Below, in pieces: positions 1 through 11,936 of a stretch of DNA of 64,000 nucleotides. The DNA is from Siphonodentalium dalli (taxonomy: Eukaryota > Mollusca > Scaphopoda > Gadilida > Siphonodentaliidae): NCBI GenBank assembly GCA_032622095.1, contig CP136064.1:182264209-182328208 (forward strand), read 5' to 3'. Below the pieces are notes generated by a model. It did no database searches. It was given only the letters and a program-made list of their open reading frames with translations, and was not told where the DNA came from. Each line of letters opens with the position of its first letter. The first letter of the stretch is position 1. The translations under genes and the position numbers were made by a program.

Positions 1-780
1 TTATTCTGGCCCAGGAATGATAATCAGGATTTCAAATATGATCTGTATATCCTGCTGCAAAAGCAATCGTCAGAAATATACAACATAACAAACCTGATAA
101 GAAACATAGAACAGAAATATCCTTGGGCGAATGTTGCAGCATCTATATCAATACTCTTGAGCATGGCTGGTAATGATTTCCTTCCGAAATTACATGGTAT
201 ATATCACCAAAAACTCATTGAGCAGGCAATGAAAAGCCAGGAGTTTTTTGAATCTCTGGTTCAGTATAATATGAACAAGGATGGTGCGAAAATTAACAGA
301 GATGCCTACATGAGCTTAGTGCAAATGATGTATTCACCAAAGTCCATTCCAGCGGGAAGTCTCACATTCGATGAAGTCCGGCAATATTCTATCAAGAGAC
401 CTGGCTCTGATACATTCAGACCTCCACATTTCTGGATGCCACCAAAGTCAGCATTGATTCATGTGTGCAACCTTATCGACTTGCACATATCTTACATGTT
501 TTCCTTGTGGAATCCTGAAGCAGACCTTCCAAATTTCCTCGAAGGTGATAGTATTGTGAAAACGAATGAGGGTTCAACACACAATAATTTTGGAAGTGAA
601 GTTCACATTTCACATCCAAAGGAATTAATAACAATTGATGACAATTTACTTCAGAATAAAATAAACAAACTCAGAAAAACAAGTTCGAAGCGCCGATCAA
701 ATGATACTCCACAAAAAGGACTTCGTCGGAAACGCAAACCAATGACATCAACCCCGAAACGTGGACATGAGGGGAAATAA
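1..780 (+). CDS. C-terminal part of an unrecognised protein (GNDFLPK motif)
   Basis: The frame is open from the first base to a TAA at 778-780, so the start lies to the left; the first in-frame Met (157) is probably internal because the upstream 52 codons look equally coding. The segment has a hydrophobic stretch followed by GNDFLPKLHGI near residue 54. That resembles the GNDFLP signature of XRN/FEN-like (PIN-fold) nucleases and of some transposon-associated proteins, but the rest is not recognised. A W-x-PPKSALI segment follows, and the last 35 residues are very basic (KRR, RRKRK), like a nuclear localisation signal. An AATAAA overlaps the stop codon (776-781). It could be a transposon-borne protein or a host gene exon; I cannot choose between them. 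Confidence 0.5.
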   Translation, partial: LFWPRNDNQDFKYDLYILLQKQSSEIYNITNLIRNIEQKYPWANVAASISILLSMAGNDFLPKLHGIYHQKLIEQAMKSQEFFESLVQYNMNKDGAKINRDAYMSLVQMMYSPKSIPAGSLTFDEVRQYSIKRPGSDTFRPPHFWMPPKSALIHVCNLIDLHISYMFSLWNPEADLPNFLEGDSIVKTNEGSTHNNFGSEVHISHPKELITIDDNLLQNKINKLRKTSSKRRSNDTPQKGLRRKRKPMTSTPKRGHEGK

Positions 781-1445
781 ACATAATTGTACATACATGT
801 ACAGCTGATGGGTATAAATATTACACAGATTCATAATATAAACTTTAGTTATAATATAGAGAAATGTTTCAAAAACTTGAAGTACACATCGCATATACGA
901 CATATACGGAGAGCTAGGATACCATTCGCTTGATTAGATTCTTCTTGTGTATTTGGTGAGTAGCATTTATGCATGTACTCAAACTATATGTATAGCATGA
1001 TGCATGTTTATGAATTATTAGGTCATAATAAGTGAATCAAAACTGGCCTTATATATCAAATCAGAATGAACAGTCTATTAATTTCCATGAGACATCACAA
1101 GTATCAAAACGCTAAACAAAATATAGAATTTTCCGGGATTAAAATTGACTGAATAACCATACAATCGGTACACTCTAAATATGGGCCCCCAACAGGCCCA
1201 GCGCTCAGTTTATTCCACTTAGTGACCTAGCGACAGTTGAATTGTCATAGTAACCGGCATGTGCAATATTGTAACTGATGCAGTTTGTTTTATTGGCAAG
1301 AAACTATGTTTACAGCAATGGAAAAATGTATAAAATACTGCCGTCGGCATAAATTAAAACCTTTTATACCAGAAAACGGACTGACTTACACATTTTGTGA
1401 AATTGAGTTGATTATGTCGCTTTAACCAATGTTTTACAGAATGTA
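781..1445. other. Non-coding stretch, nothing recognised
   Basis: AT-rich sequence after the first open frame. No long frame, repeat unit or RNA gene was seen. Confidence 0.5.
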
Positions 1446-1460
1446 TTCCCCACTCAGTTC

Positions 1461-1690
1461 CAATTATATACATTGGAATGTTCTATTCTTCATTTGTATG
1501 AATGTTCAGATAATGTGAGCGGTCGACAGGCAGATGAAACACCTCCTCCTCCGAGATTGTTCAATGAATTACCATATGTTCAGATAATAAGTTCAACAAA
1601 CACGTAGCCTATACATGTATAAGGATGTCTGTTGAACTTATTATCTTAATATCCATACGAATTACCACTCATCGTAGAGTATCCATTTAT
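1461..1690. repeat. Degenerate piggyBac-like MITE fragment with hairpin
   Basis: A perfect 16-bp inverted repeat (GATAATAAGTTCAACA at 1583-1598 and its complement at 1630-1645) lies here. The following 'accactcatcgtagagta' resembles the end of the piggyBac-like MITEs at 38805-39780 and 52290-55104, which carry the same ATAATAAGTT hairpin. No intact terminal repeat or TTAA duplication is left. Confidence 0.35.
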
Positions 1691-1699
1691 CGAAGGGAT

Positions 1700-3400
1700 A
1701 AATAATGGATAATAACTGTGAATGTTATATCTATTCAATTCTGAGAAGTGTTGACACTTTGCACATATATTCTGATAAGGATGCATGAGCTAAAAGACAT
1801 CACTGTATGTTGTAGACCAGGTGTTATAAATTTCACAGACTTCACAGTTTGTGACATCTGTAGAGCAAAATAATTAATTTTGTGCCACGCTGTAGTGATA
1901 CAGTGTTGTGGGGATTTTATTGTATGTTATCAAATTGTTGTGACAGTTTTACTAGGGTTGCCCTGTGGGGGTCATATGTCTGAGAGTGCTAGTAAAATTG
2001 GTCTGTCGACAGTCGTAGGACTGTATTTGCTCATTAACTTCTTATTTGTGTAAATGATAAATTTGTTTCGTAATACCTTCACGCTCAATAATGCAAGATA
2101 AATCTTGTTCAGATCTTGTTGCCAAGATTTATGCCCATCTTCAAACACCTCTTTGTCCAACTCATACATTACCTTTAATAATCTGTTTGATGGAAGTTGT
2201 GCTAAAAAACTACATAGTATTTTAGAGTTTGTTTAAATTTAATGTTTGCTATTGGTCGACGAGCAAAGTTGCTTTTACTAGCCAAATTTTATGATTATTT
2301 TTTTGTTGATATTCATATAGGAGGTATTTGCAAAATCTGGTATTAATATATGTACTATATATATGACAACTACTCGGATGGATTTATTGTAAATAATTAG
2401 TTAATTATACTTTATATTGATGCGGTGTAGCACACAGTTGCTCTTTTCTAGTCATTAATTATAATAATGATTATGCCTTCGGTGTCTACTGCATTTGGCA
2501 AATACAGTATGGTTTTCAATAAATCTATTCTATTAGCTATGCTATACAGAGATGAAGAACTCAAAATGAACAACAAATAACACGTGCGCAAACATCGATA
2601 TACAAATTACACCGAATATCCGCATTGGTGTATGCGTCACAATGTCCGCACGCTGAGCACGGTATAATGTACTTTAATGTAAATACATGTTCACCAAAGT
2701 CAGCCGCATTGCTGTGTTCGTAAATTATAATTAATACGTTCAGACCACGTGTACATGGCACATAATGCATTTTACTTTACAGACGTGTTCATTTATACTC
2801 ACATGTGTGTCCACTCAATGAAATCGCTTGTCCGATAATGCAACAACACACGAGAATGTAGTTCCCACTGTTCATGTGCACGCTCGTGTTAACACACACT
2901 TCACCACAGGGGCCGCTGTATTATCAATGACCCGCGTGTAAATAAAGTATTAAAGCCACTCATAATGTTTGAAAATATCTTTTCAACATTACCATGGTGG
3001 ATAAACGCACAGCTATGCAGCTTGCATGGACACACATGATAACCCCTCCCCTTTTGTACGCGAAATTCAAGCCATTTTCAAGACTTTCTTAAATGGTATT
3101 CGGGATTCATATAATTTTAAGGCTGAACGGTACGCGACTTTTATGGTGACAAACTGTGTTACCTGATGGCTAGAATGGATCTTTAATTTATCCGGTTTTT
3201 TATTTCAGAGTTTGCTAATGATAAGCGCGCGCTAGTTTGAACATGACGGTCACCGTTTTGTTACGGCTTCGCACTTGGTCCCCAATGTACCCGAAAGAAG
3301 AGTATCAGGACTTGTTCTCTTAATGTGCATGATACAGCTTAGCATATTCCTATGGATAAATGTGATGAAAATAGATGATATTTGAGTGTGAAATATATGC
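1700..3400. other. Non-coding stretch, nothing recognised
   Basis: Short frames only (under 70 codons), with no family resemblance and no clear repeat structure. Confidence 0.5.
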
Positions 3401-3408
3401 CCATCACA

Positions 3409-3570
3409 GGGGGGGGGGGGGGCGGAAAAAAACTGCGGGACACAACGTACCGGGGTGTGGGGGGGGGGGGTACCTAGGCGTCAAAAATTTACACGTAACT
3501 TTTTTACTTATTCATTTAGGGGGGGGGTTGTCGGAAAAAATTTGCATGTAATTTTTTTCCAAATATGTAT
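3409..3570 (+). repeat. Poly-G / CGGAAAAAA repeat cluster
   Basis: Three G runs (14 G at 3409-3422, 12 G at 3459-3470, 9 G at 3519-3527). Two are followed within a few bases by CGGAAAAAA and A/T-rich text such as 'tttgcatgtaa'. The same G-run plus TCGGAAAAAA arrangement recurs at 32525 and, inverted, at 33079. The apparent open frames across it are low-complexity artefacts. Confidence 0.6.
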
Positions 3571-3968
3571 TTTCAGACTCACAACTTCAATTTTCTCTCA
3601 TTTTATAGAATATGTATTAAAGGTGGATTATCTCTTTGTAAACATGTATTATATAGTTACCGGGGTATAAAATATTAGATTTGAATCGAAGACTCCTATC
3701 CGGAAATGCTTCTATCGATTAATATTAATTTTATTTCGAATATTTTCTGGTCTAAAAAGGTGTGTTTGTTCAGCTAACGAACAATAGTGGTTACTGTTAA
3801 CAGAGACCAGAAATTATATTGTGCAATTTTGTAACAAATAAACGTTAATTATACCCATTATCGCTTATATCTGTGGAACAAAACAATACAAACAACCAAT
3901 CTGTGACATTTGACATTCGTTGCGTAGCCGTAGGAACAGCCCAGTGCTCTATATCGCGCAAATGGTCA

Positions 3969-4045
3969 GTGGAAAAAACTGCAGTTTTTGTTGTTTTTGG
4001 GGGGGGGGGGGGGGTACCCAAACCGAAGAAAACAGTTTTTTCCAC
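3969..4045. repeat. Inverted repeat around a 16-G run
   Basis: A perfect 13-bp inverted repeat, GTGGAAAAAACTG (3969-3981) and CAGTTTTTTCCAC (4033-4045), encloses 16 consecutive G (3999-4014). A third arm-like sequence, CTGCAGTTTTTTTCC, follows at about 4053. It looks like a small foldback relative of the neighbouring poly-G repeats. Confidence 0.6.
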
Positions 4046-4074
4046 CCTGTGTCTGCAGTTTTTTTCCGGCTGGT

Positions 4075-4740
4075 TTTCAGTATCCACATCCTCTGTTAAC
4101 TGGCATGCAGTCCTATTCACCGGTGACGCGTTATGCAGTAGGTCCCTAGATTTGCGTTAAGTCTCCGTAGTTCACTCAATTCGCGTAGGTCCCCGCAGTA
4201 ATGCAATATATAGTAGGTCTACATTATTTATTGACTGATAAAATGGAATGATACCACTAAATGATCATGTTAAATGTTACTTTGCATATTATTTTTATAA
4301 TTAATTTCCCAAATCTGATGGGTTTGTTTGCTTAGTGATACTTAGACTAGAGGATGAAGTCTAACTAAACCTACCCCTTCTGTTAAATGGTATACAGTTG
4401 GGGGACGATGACACCCTCATATATCTTGTACATCAAGACTTTGTTGATATAATAAAATGGTAAGTACCAAAAACATTCCAGATAGTTTATAATAAGCTTG
4501 AGAAAATTAGGGAATATATCAGGACATACATGACAACAATCACTGTGTATATAGGAACTGTTACATTACATCGGACGTCGTTTTATCGCCGGTATTGCGA
4601 TGGTTCTTGACTGATTTGCTCCTTGTGATTAAAAATAATAATTTTCGGGACATAATCACGCATAATTATAGATATTTTGAATATATTATACTATCCTGAA
4701 TGAGCGGAGGCTGCATAAGTGTCGTTTTGTCGAAACCTGA
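4075..4740. other. Non-coding stretch, nothing recognised
   Basis: No coding frame or repeat could be supported. Confidence 0.45.
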
Positions 4741-4744
4741 ACTC

Positions 4745-4905
4745 TGGATTCAATTCAATTCAATAAGTTTTTATTTGATATTATCGAATAATAACATGTT
4801 ATATACAACAGGACCCCACAAAAGATGGGCTTATGAGGGCAGGACCCTTATACAAATATATTACATTAATATTATATTGATATTAAAGTTGCTGTGTATA
4901 TTTAC
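4745..4905 (-). mobile_element. 3' end of a LINE (AATTG-type tail), fragment
   Basis: Read on the minus strand this ends in ATAAAAACTTATTGAATTGAATTG, a short-tandem tail typical of LINE 3' termini, preceded by 3'-UTR-like sequence. No coding part is attached, so it is a strongly 5'-truncated insertion. Clade not assigned. Confidence 0.4.
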
Positions 4906-5301
4906 AGGTGGTGCAATGGTGTGCGACAAATATAAAGATTTTGGGGATGGGTATGGAAGGGGTGTTGGCAGGGGGAGGGGAGGGGGTGTGGGCATGTCAC
5001 CGTTCACATGATCCGGGCCCACTCGCCCCAGGGCCAGCTCGGGTATTACATTTGTAAATAAGTTAATATATATTAATTTCTTAAGTTCAGATTATGATAT
5101 ATTTCAGAGTTATGTCCATCAATTTCTACATTTAGATTACTTTAGGCACGTTTGTTAGCAAAGATAATAGCCATGCAGTATATCACACTATATAGTTGGT
5201 TTGAACGACGAACCGGCGAATTCATAAATAACAATAATGAACTGTTTTCACATTCTGGATATTATAGTTTCTCTTATTCTCTGAGTTCATCTCACTATCT
5301 C
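4906..5301. other. Spacer with a GC-rich island
   Basis: The segment 5015-5040 (GGGCCAGCTC/CGCCCC text) matches, in inverted orientation, the 'gggcgagctggccc' minisatellite at 14174-14242. Nothing else is recognisable. Confidence 0.4.
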
Positions 5302-8300
5302 TAATAATAATAATGCTTTATTCTCTGATCCAGGTGACATGATAGGATATTGAGACAGAAGTATATACAAAGAGATGAAGCATATAAACAATATTTACAT
5401 CCGGTTTTACATGGTCTCAAAACCTTATATACAATTACATGTGCAATTTATATAATAAGTGTGTTGCTGTCGAGATAACGGGTTTTATTACATTTATATG
5501 TTGTGTATCATGTGTATATGGTAGATTCATTGCTTGTGTGATAACAACAACAACAACAACTTCGACCACGTTATGTGCTGCGAGACTTTTCTACTTCACT
5601 AAATATAGTTTTGATAAAAGTACATAACTTGCGTAGGAAATGTGGGTCATTTGAGTTCAGAACGTCACTCATTATTACTACATCAGCCCGTTCAGCATGT
5701 CTATTTTGGATTAGATGAGATCTTTGAGTCTTGAATTTGTTACATTCTAAAAGGTAATGAAATTCATCTCCAAGTTGACTCTTGCTACACAAAATACATT
5801 TCCTGTCCTTATGGTCTGTGTTATCCCATCTTCCGGTTTCGATTGGTAATTTATGGTTGGATGTTCGAAATTTACATAAAATTGTTCGATTTTTGTAGTT
5901 CAGTAGGTCGAGATATTTCTCAAAGTAAATTTCGTGTTTGAATATCTGGTAAATTTTCCCCCTACTGGAACCGTTGTTCATATCAGCTCTCCAGGTTAAT
6001 TTGAATTGATTTATTATACTACAACGCACATAATCCAGAAATTGGTTTGGGTTTTGTATTCTTTGAGCATCTATTAAGTGGGATTGATTACACGAAGAGA
6101 GAATCTCTCGAATTTTCAGGTTCCACTTGAAAGATTTCGTGTCATTGCCATTTAGTAGACATTCAGATAAATCAAACAATATCTTCCCAATTCGATTTGT
6201 ATTCATGTTTTTCAGGTGTACCCAGTATTTCATTAATCGTACTTTGATTTCAATTTCTATGGGTTGTCTACCTGATTCGCCGTACACCATATAGTCTGGT
6301 GTAGACTGCTTCAGGTTCATAACATGCTTGCAGAATTTTTTTTGAACTTTCTCGATAATATTGTTGTCACTAAACCCCCAATTTCCACTGCCGTATAGAA
6401 AAACCGGCAACACGCACAAGTCGAATAATTCAAATGTACTTTTTACAGATAGACAATTTAAACGTGATTTACTGATAACAGCATACATTGCACGCGTCCC
6501 CTTGTTTGATAAAATCTTTTTGGCTTCCGAGTAGGAACCAGATTTTGTCTGTATTATGCCACGGTAGTTAAATTTGTTTACGATTTCTATTTCTTTCTTA
6601 TCGTATGTGAATCGGGTATTTTTTGGCGCGCTTCGATACCAATAAAATCTTTGTTTTCTCAACATTGACGGTCATTTTCCACTTCTCGCAATATCGGGCG
6701 AAAATATCAAGTTCATTTTGTAACCTTTTGGGGGTTTCTGCCATTAAGACCGTGTCATCGGCATATAAAATTAGTAACAGTTTTAAGTATATATTCAAGT
6801 GTTCCTGGATATGCAAGGATAGTTTTTGGAGTCCAGGTGCGCCTTGCGCAGTCATAAACGCTTCCAGATCGTTAAGGTAAATTGCAAATAGGAGAGGGGA
6901 TAGGTTTCCCCCTTGTCTAACTCCTAAAAGGCATGGGAAGGCTGAGGTCAAGCTATTTCCTAACCGGACACGAGATTTAATATTCGAGTACATGTTTTTA
7001 ACAACTCTTAGAAATCTTCCATTTATTCCGGCTAGTAGCAACTTATGCCAAAGACCCTGTATCCATACTCTATCAAAAGCTTTCTCGAAGTCAACGAATG
7101 CACAATAAAGGTTTATATTCAACTTTCTAGTAATTTCGGTCAGCATGTGTAATATGAAGATGTTATCAGCTGTTGAGTATCCTTTTCGAAACCCAGCCTG
7201 ATTTTCAGGTATGGTTTCGCTGTCTTCAATATACGCCGATAATCTATTTGTGAGAATTTTGGTGAATAGTTTTCCAAAACAGCTTAAAATTGTGATAGGT
7301 CTGTAGTTTTTTGGGTCATTTGAGTCGCCCTTATTTTTATAGATAGGTATAATTACTCCTATGCCCCAAGAATCTGGTATACAACCGGTTTCCATTACAA
7401 GGTTAAAAGTTCGTAAAAATATATTATGCAGATTCTCTGGGGCTGATTTAAGGTATTCGTTCAGTAATTTGTCTTCTCCTGGCGATTTGTCATTCTTCAA
7501 AGAGTGTAACGCGGTTTTCAATTCCTGCATTGTTATCGGTTTGTCTAATGTGTCATTTGTTCCTATCACTAAGTCATCCTGTAAGATCCTATAGTCATCT
7601 TCATACTCTGTACCATTGAGGATCTTAAAAAAACTTTCTAACATTTGAATATCAATATTTGAAGTTGGGCTCTTGCTTCGGCTGTTTATTTTTTTCCATA
7701 ACTGTTTGGAATTACTATGTTTCAGTTTAGACATGTGTAAAGAGAACTTTTCGCTGTGAATACTAATGGATTGTTTTAATTCGCGTTTATATTCCCTAGC
7801 CTTTTCTCTCATGTATAGTCTTGATCTATGGTTTCGCCCTGTTCTGTGGCTCCTAACTGCACGCCGGTATTCTTTGCGGGCAGATCTACAACTACGTGAG
7901 AACCAAGGTTTATTATTGTTAGGTTCCTTATGTTTTCTGTGCAAATGTTGTTTCGTCGCAAATGTATCGTCTACCGCATCAAGTATTGTTTTTGCAATAA
8001 GATTGTTCACTTCGTCTAAGTGAGATGAACTCAATTTGTTATCTTGTATACTATCAAGGAGGGATGTCAATGTACTTATTGCGACGGGATCCACGTTCCA
8101 TTGAAACTCACATACTTTAGTTGGGTCCCATTTTCGGTGACTTTTAGGTAGTGAATCGCTTGTTTCTAGTTATTATTTCAGTTAATGGCACATTTATAGT
8201 GAACATAATCGGACAGTGACAATCGGACCACAAAGGGTTAAATTCTCCAACCGCAAAGTCATTTAAAATTGGCACGGCTTCTAGGAAACCCTTAGAAGCC

Positions 8301-8318
8301 GTTATTATCCCCATTCAT
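5302..8318 (-). mobile_element. 5'-truncated LINE retrotransposon, about 3 kb
   Basis: The minus strand carries, in order, the end of an APE-type endonuclease, a linker, a reverse transcriptase and a C-terminal Cys/His segment. It ends in a 3' UTR finishing ...AGAGAATAAAGCATTATTATTATTA (tail at 5302-5325), an ATT-type microsatellite tail typical of LINEs. The 5' end is missing: only the last ~40 codons of the endonuclease remain, starting near 8314. No target-site duplication could be fixed. The clade (Jockey/CR1-like) is not assigned with confidence. Confidence 0.85.
5571..8314 (-). pseudogene. LINE ORF2: endonuclease end, reverse transcriptase, Cys/His tail; broken by two frameshifts
   Basis: Three consecutive frames make one protein. 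The endonuclease remnant (8314 to ~8145) has LNDFAVGEFNPLWSDCH, i.e. the SDH-type end of APE endonucleases. The next frame (from ~8145 to 6598) has the RT core: KSPGEDKL (~203, counted from 8094), NYRPITILS (~263), FVDFEKAFDRVW (~330), GVRQGGNLSPLLF (~389) and the catalytic YADD (444). The last frame (6665-5571) has the thumb region and a CxxC...GDEFHYLLEC knuckle, ending at a TAG. Frame changes occur near 8145 and at an A6 run (plus-strand T6, 6619-6624), so the copy is inactive, though otherwise well preserved and therefore fairly young. The Met-like start at 8094 is a GTG and not a real start. Confidence 0.85.
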
Positions 8319-8465
8319 ATCCTATCAAAACAATAGGAGCAGGTCGTTTACACAGTAACCAGACTAACCACACCTCACACTTCAGAGGGTGAGATGGCTT
8401 CAGTGTGATAGATAATCACTTTCATATGCCGACCACATACCGTATATAAGCAGTGCAATTTTTAT

Positions 8466-9786
8466 CTGACATCATCTCTGGCCTGAGAGTGGAGCGAAAC
8501 GGTCGTGATTGCTTCGATCCTTATTAGTTCCTCTTCGGTCAGAGCGTCGGTACGAGTGATTTGAGCGGTCTGTAACCTTAATTGGAAGCAACCGCCCTCG
8601 TGCTGATGCCGGCGAGTGAGACGGTTTTGGATTAGGCTTAGTGCGACGGACAATGGAGCTAATCCCTGACGCCGCGTTAGCAGCGATAGAGAGATCTCAA
8701 ACTAAGAATGACAACTGACCTCCCCCAAAAAATGGTTAGACTCCTATCATCATTTCTCACACACAGAACTATTAAAGTAAAAATAAAAGATGAACTTTCA
8801 GAAAGCGTCCCTTTAAAGGCCGGAACCCCCCCCCCCCAAGGATCAGTACTCAGCCCTCTGCTATTTTTAATATACGTTAATGACATACCCAATGACCCTA
8901 CATCAAGTGTCCAAATATCTCAATTTGCTGACGACCTTGGACTGTGGACGTCGGGCAAATCAGTAAAATATATAGAACATAGACTTCAGAACCAGCTCCA
9001 TAGACTAGAAAAATGGTGTTCAAAATGGAGAATCAAATTAAATCCACTTAAAACGCAATTAATCGTATTTGGTGGGAACAAACAGAATTACTCCAAACCC
9101 GAACTCTCTCTTTTTGACACAGCCATCAAACAATCTAACGAAGCCAATTTCCTTGATTCACTCTAGACTCACGCCTTAAATTTAAAAAATACCTAACCAA
9201 TATCTCCACCAAAGCTAGACAAAGAACCTCCCTTTTAACTAGACTTCGGGGCACTGGGTGGGGGGTCAATCAATCCACTTTAATCAAAGTATACAAACAA
9301 TTCATCAGACCAGTCATGGAATATGGGGCAATTATCACAGCATCTTGTAAACCTACTCTGCTTAATAAATTACAAGTCGCACAGAATATGGCCATCAGAA
9401 TGTCACTTCAAGCGCCATATAGAACCCCTATAACGGTACTCCATCTAACGGCAGACGTCCCCTATATACAGGATAGACTAAACTATCTAGCTGAAGAAAC
9501 TTTGAATAGATTAAATGGCACGATCCTAATGAATGAACTTGGCATCAGGAAGACAATCCTCACTAAACGTTAACCTGGGAGCTTAGACAACCCCCAGCAA
9601 ACTACGAGGAAACAATTTGATATATGAACAATCGACTTTACCAACATCAATAGCGGGCTCACGCCCTATATGGCTCCTCGGGCGCTGACAAATGCCCTTG
9701 GGCGGCGTAAATACGCATTTCGTGGCCGTAGCATAAGCCATTGAGTAATTATCTCCAAAAAAAATAAAAAAAAAAAAATAAAAAAT
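8466..9786 (+). mobile_element. Internally deleted LINE copy A with intact 5' leader and poly(A) end
   Basis: It starts at CTGACATCATCTCTGG, the same base at which copy B (11937) starts, so this looks like the true 5' end. The 236-bp leader is identical to copy B except for an extra TTAGCAGC at 8677-8684. After 'gatctcaaa' it jumps to the middle of a reverse transcriptase. The RT is followed by a 3' UTR and an A-rich tail (9760-9786). An internal deletion removed ORF1, endonuclease and the first half of RT. Confidence 0.7.
8708..9573 (+). pseudogene. LINE reverse transcriptase, C-terminal half, frameshifted
   Basis: The first frame (8708-9166) begins inside RT and holds QGSVLSPLLFLIYVNDI, the catalytic FADD (QFADDLGLW) and KWRIKLNPLKT. 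One base lost near 9155 ('ttccttgattc') moves the rest to another frame, where LDSRLKFKKYL, a GWGVNQSTLIKVYKQFIRPVMEYG thumb segment (broken here into recognisable parts) and APYRTPITVLH follow up to TAA at 9571-9573. The RT loop normally reading GTPQGS reads GTPPPQGS because a C run (8826-8838) has grown by six bases. Related to Jockey/I-type LINEs; no RNase H seen. Inactive copy of the family whose ORF1 is at 12124. Confidence 0.8.
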
Positions 9787-9945
9787 TTGACTACTATGTA
9801 CTACAAACTGACTAACACCAAACTTAAAACATAGGTTAGCGGGCTCAGGCCCTAGATGGCTCCTTGGGCGCTGATGAATGTCCTCGGGCGGTGTAGATAC
9901 CCTTTTGGTGACCGTAGTATAAGCCATCGAACAATTATCTCCTCT
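9653..9945 (+). repeat. Duplicated LINE 3'-UTR module
   Basis: About 100 bp starting 'gcgggctc..gccct' and ending 'gccatygarcaattatctcc' occurs twice, at ~9653-9755 and ~9839-9945. An A-rich stretch (aaaaaaaataaaaaaaaaaaaa) lies after the first. This is either a tandemly duplicated 3' UTR or the end of a second, older LINE insertion. The frames across it are not coding. Confidence 0.55.
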
Positions 9946-9989
9946 AAACCAACTAACTAACTGCCAATCTTGTAACATTTACAGAAGCT

Positions 9990-11936
9990 AGCGCTCGTGT
10001 CTAACACATTCCACTCACCCGACAACACCTATCGAGCGGGATCCGGCATAAAAACCGACCCAGCACTTTGCTTGGGGTGGGGTGCAAGGAAACTTCAGAC
10101 CCATAAGTGGTCACCAAAGCTCTCATCGAGTTCAGGCCGGACATATACCTACATATGTTCGGCCTGCTTGCTGCTCTGCGATTTTCTCTGCGATTTTCTT
10201 CGGGAGGCCAGGAATGGCCCATCAAGAACACATTGTAATTATCATTTTGTACATTCATAATTTTACATAATACAAATAAAACAACCAAAAAATCATATAA
10301 ACCAAAAAAAATAATATATATATATGTTCACCGTACAATAATTATATATATTGATGTATATGTATATGTTCATTATCGTACAAAATTTCTACAGCGAATA
10401 AAAATCTGAATAAACACTGTATATGATTGTTAAAATATCATCTCTCTCTCTCTATCATCTCGGGTGTTCGCGCTCTTCTACTCTTCTGCCCGCCCACCCC
10501 TTGTTTTCCTGCAATCATACATCTCTGTACATAGCCATTCACATACATCGTCAACAATTAAAGTTTATCTTGTACATAATCTCTAGATTTACTTCACTTA
10601 TTGTAACCCAAATAACTCTGTACATAAAATTGTCAGAGTCTTCACTTACGCCCGTGCTACGGGTCCAAACAGAAACAACGAAATAAATAAAACATACTGT
10701 CTCTGCGCATTTGTCTATAGCAGAATAGCGGTATGATGGCGCATTGAAACACATTGAATCACATGCTCTGCCTTGCGGTTGTCTGTTTTTAAACAACTAA
10801 CAAACTAACACTATTTTAAAATTTTAACACGGGGCCCCGCTCCTTTTTCAGCGCACCAGATGACACGCTCAGCCCAACCATAATTAAAGGGACCCACCGG
10901 GACACCCCTCTCACCCCATATTAAAGCTCGTGGGCTCTTCCCTAAATAATCCATCCAATTAATTCAATCAACGAAATAACATTAACTCATTATGTCCGTT
11001 TTTGCCGTGTTCAGACATGATTGATTCTATTTGTCTACAAATCGAGTAATTCCGTGACTAGGGTTCATATTAATCTAAGCGAGATAACTCTATGAAAAAG
11101 ACTATTACATTGGTGGCGCCTTCTCATGAATATGCATGTTGGCGTGACGTCATTATTTGTGATCTATAAATAAGTCTATTACATCGGTTATGCTTTCTAA
11201 TAATAGGCATGGTTGCATGACGTCATTATATGTGTTATCTATTTTAATTGGCTAACAATGTGAGTTACAATTTTGGCGCGCTCGCTAAATTGCTATAATA
11301 AAATTACTTTGTCTTGATCTGCCTTACGAAGTGGCAGCAATAAATGTTATAAAATTTACAGCGGTTCAAAAAAGGTATAAATCTAAACTAAAACTTGACT
11401 GCTTTTAAATATTTAAGCTATGTTCTGACAACATGTAGTAAATGGTTTTCAAGAAGTAATCTTAATTGTTTAACAAAATGAGAACAGTTAAATTAAATCC
11501 TATGAAGTAGTTTTATTGAACGCTCTATATTTAGGGCAAGTAGGAAACAAACACTTGACTTGAATCTGTTTCCTTATTTGATTTGATCTCAGTGCATGTG
11601 CATTCATATGCTTGTTTGATGTGATAAATTAGTTGCATGTGTGTCAGTGGTATTGCATGTGTTCCGTATGTATATGTATATGTTTGTCATCTTTGTCTTG
11701 CATGTATTGTATGTTTGTTGATGTATGATTGTTTGTCACTTCGTATATGATCAAGTCATCCGCAATAAACCGTTAAAGGTAATATATGGTCTTCAAGATG
11801 TTTTTCTAAACCCATCTCATGGAATTATTTTCTGTGTGCTATATCTCCAACAACAACAAATCGGGGGGTGAAGGAGAAGATCACTCGATCTTTTCGACCA
11901 TCCCGGGCGCGAAGCGCCCACTTACTCTACTACTAC
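9990..11936. other. Non-coding stretch with two small hairpins
   Basis: No supported coding frame. A near-perfect inverted repeat GGCCGGACATAT/ATATGTTCGGCC lies at ~10135-10164. A perfect hairpin GGGCGC-GAA-GCGCCC is at 11905-11919, just before the 5' end of LINE copy B. A (TC)n tract is at 10441-10456. Confidence 0.5.

Noticed and set aside
3455-4160. Overlapping frames rich in Gly/Pro
   Set aside because: They come from translation of poly-G runs on both strands.
8466-8701. Hammerhead ribozyme in the LINE leader (ctgagag ... cgaaac)
   Set aside because: The core does not fit CUGANGA and stems I and III cannot be drawn.
10001-10288. Overlapping 87-95 codon frames on both strands
   Set aside because: Shadow frames in GC-richer non-coding DNA, no motif.
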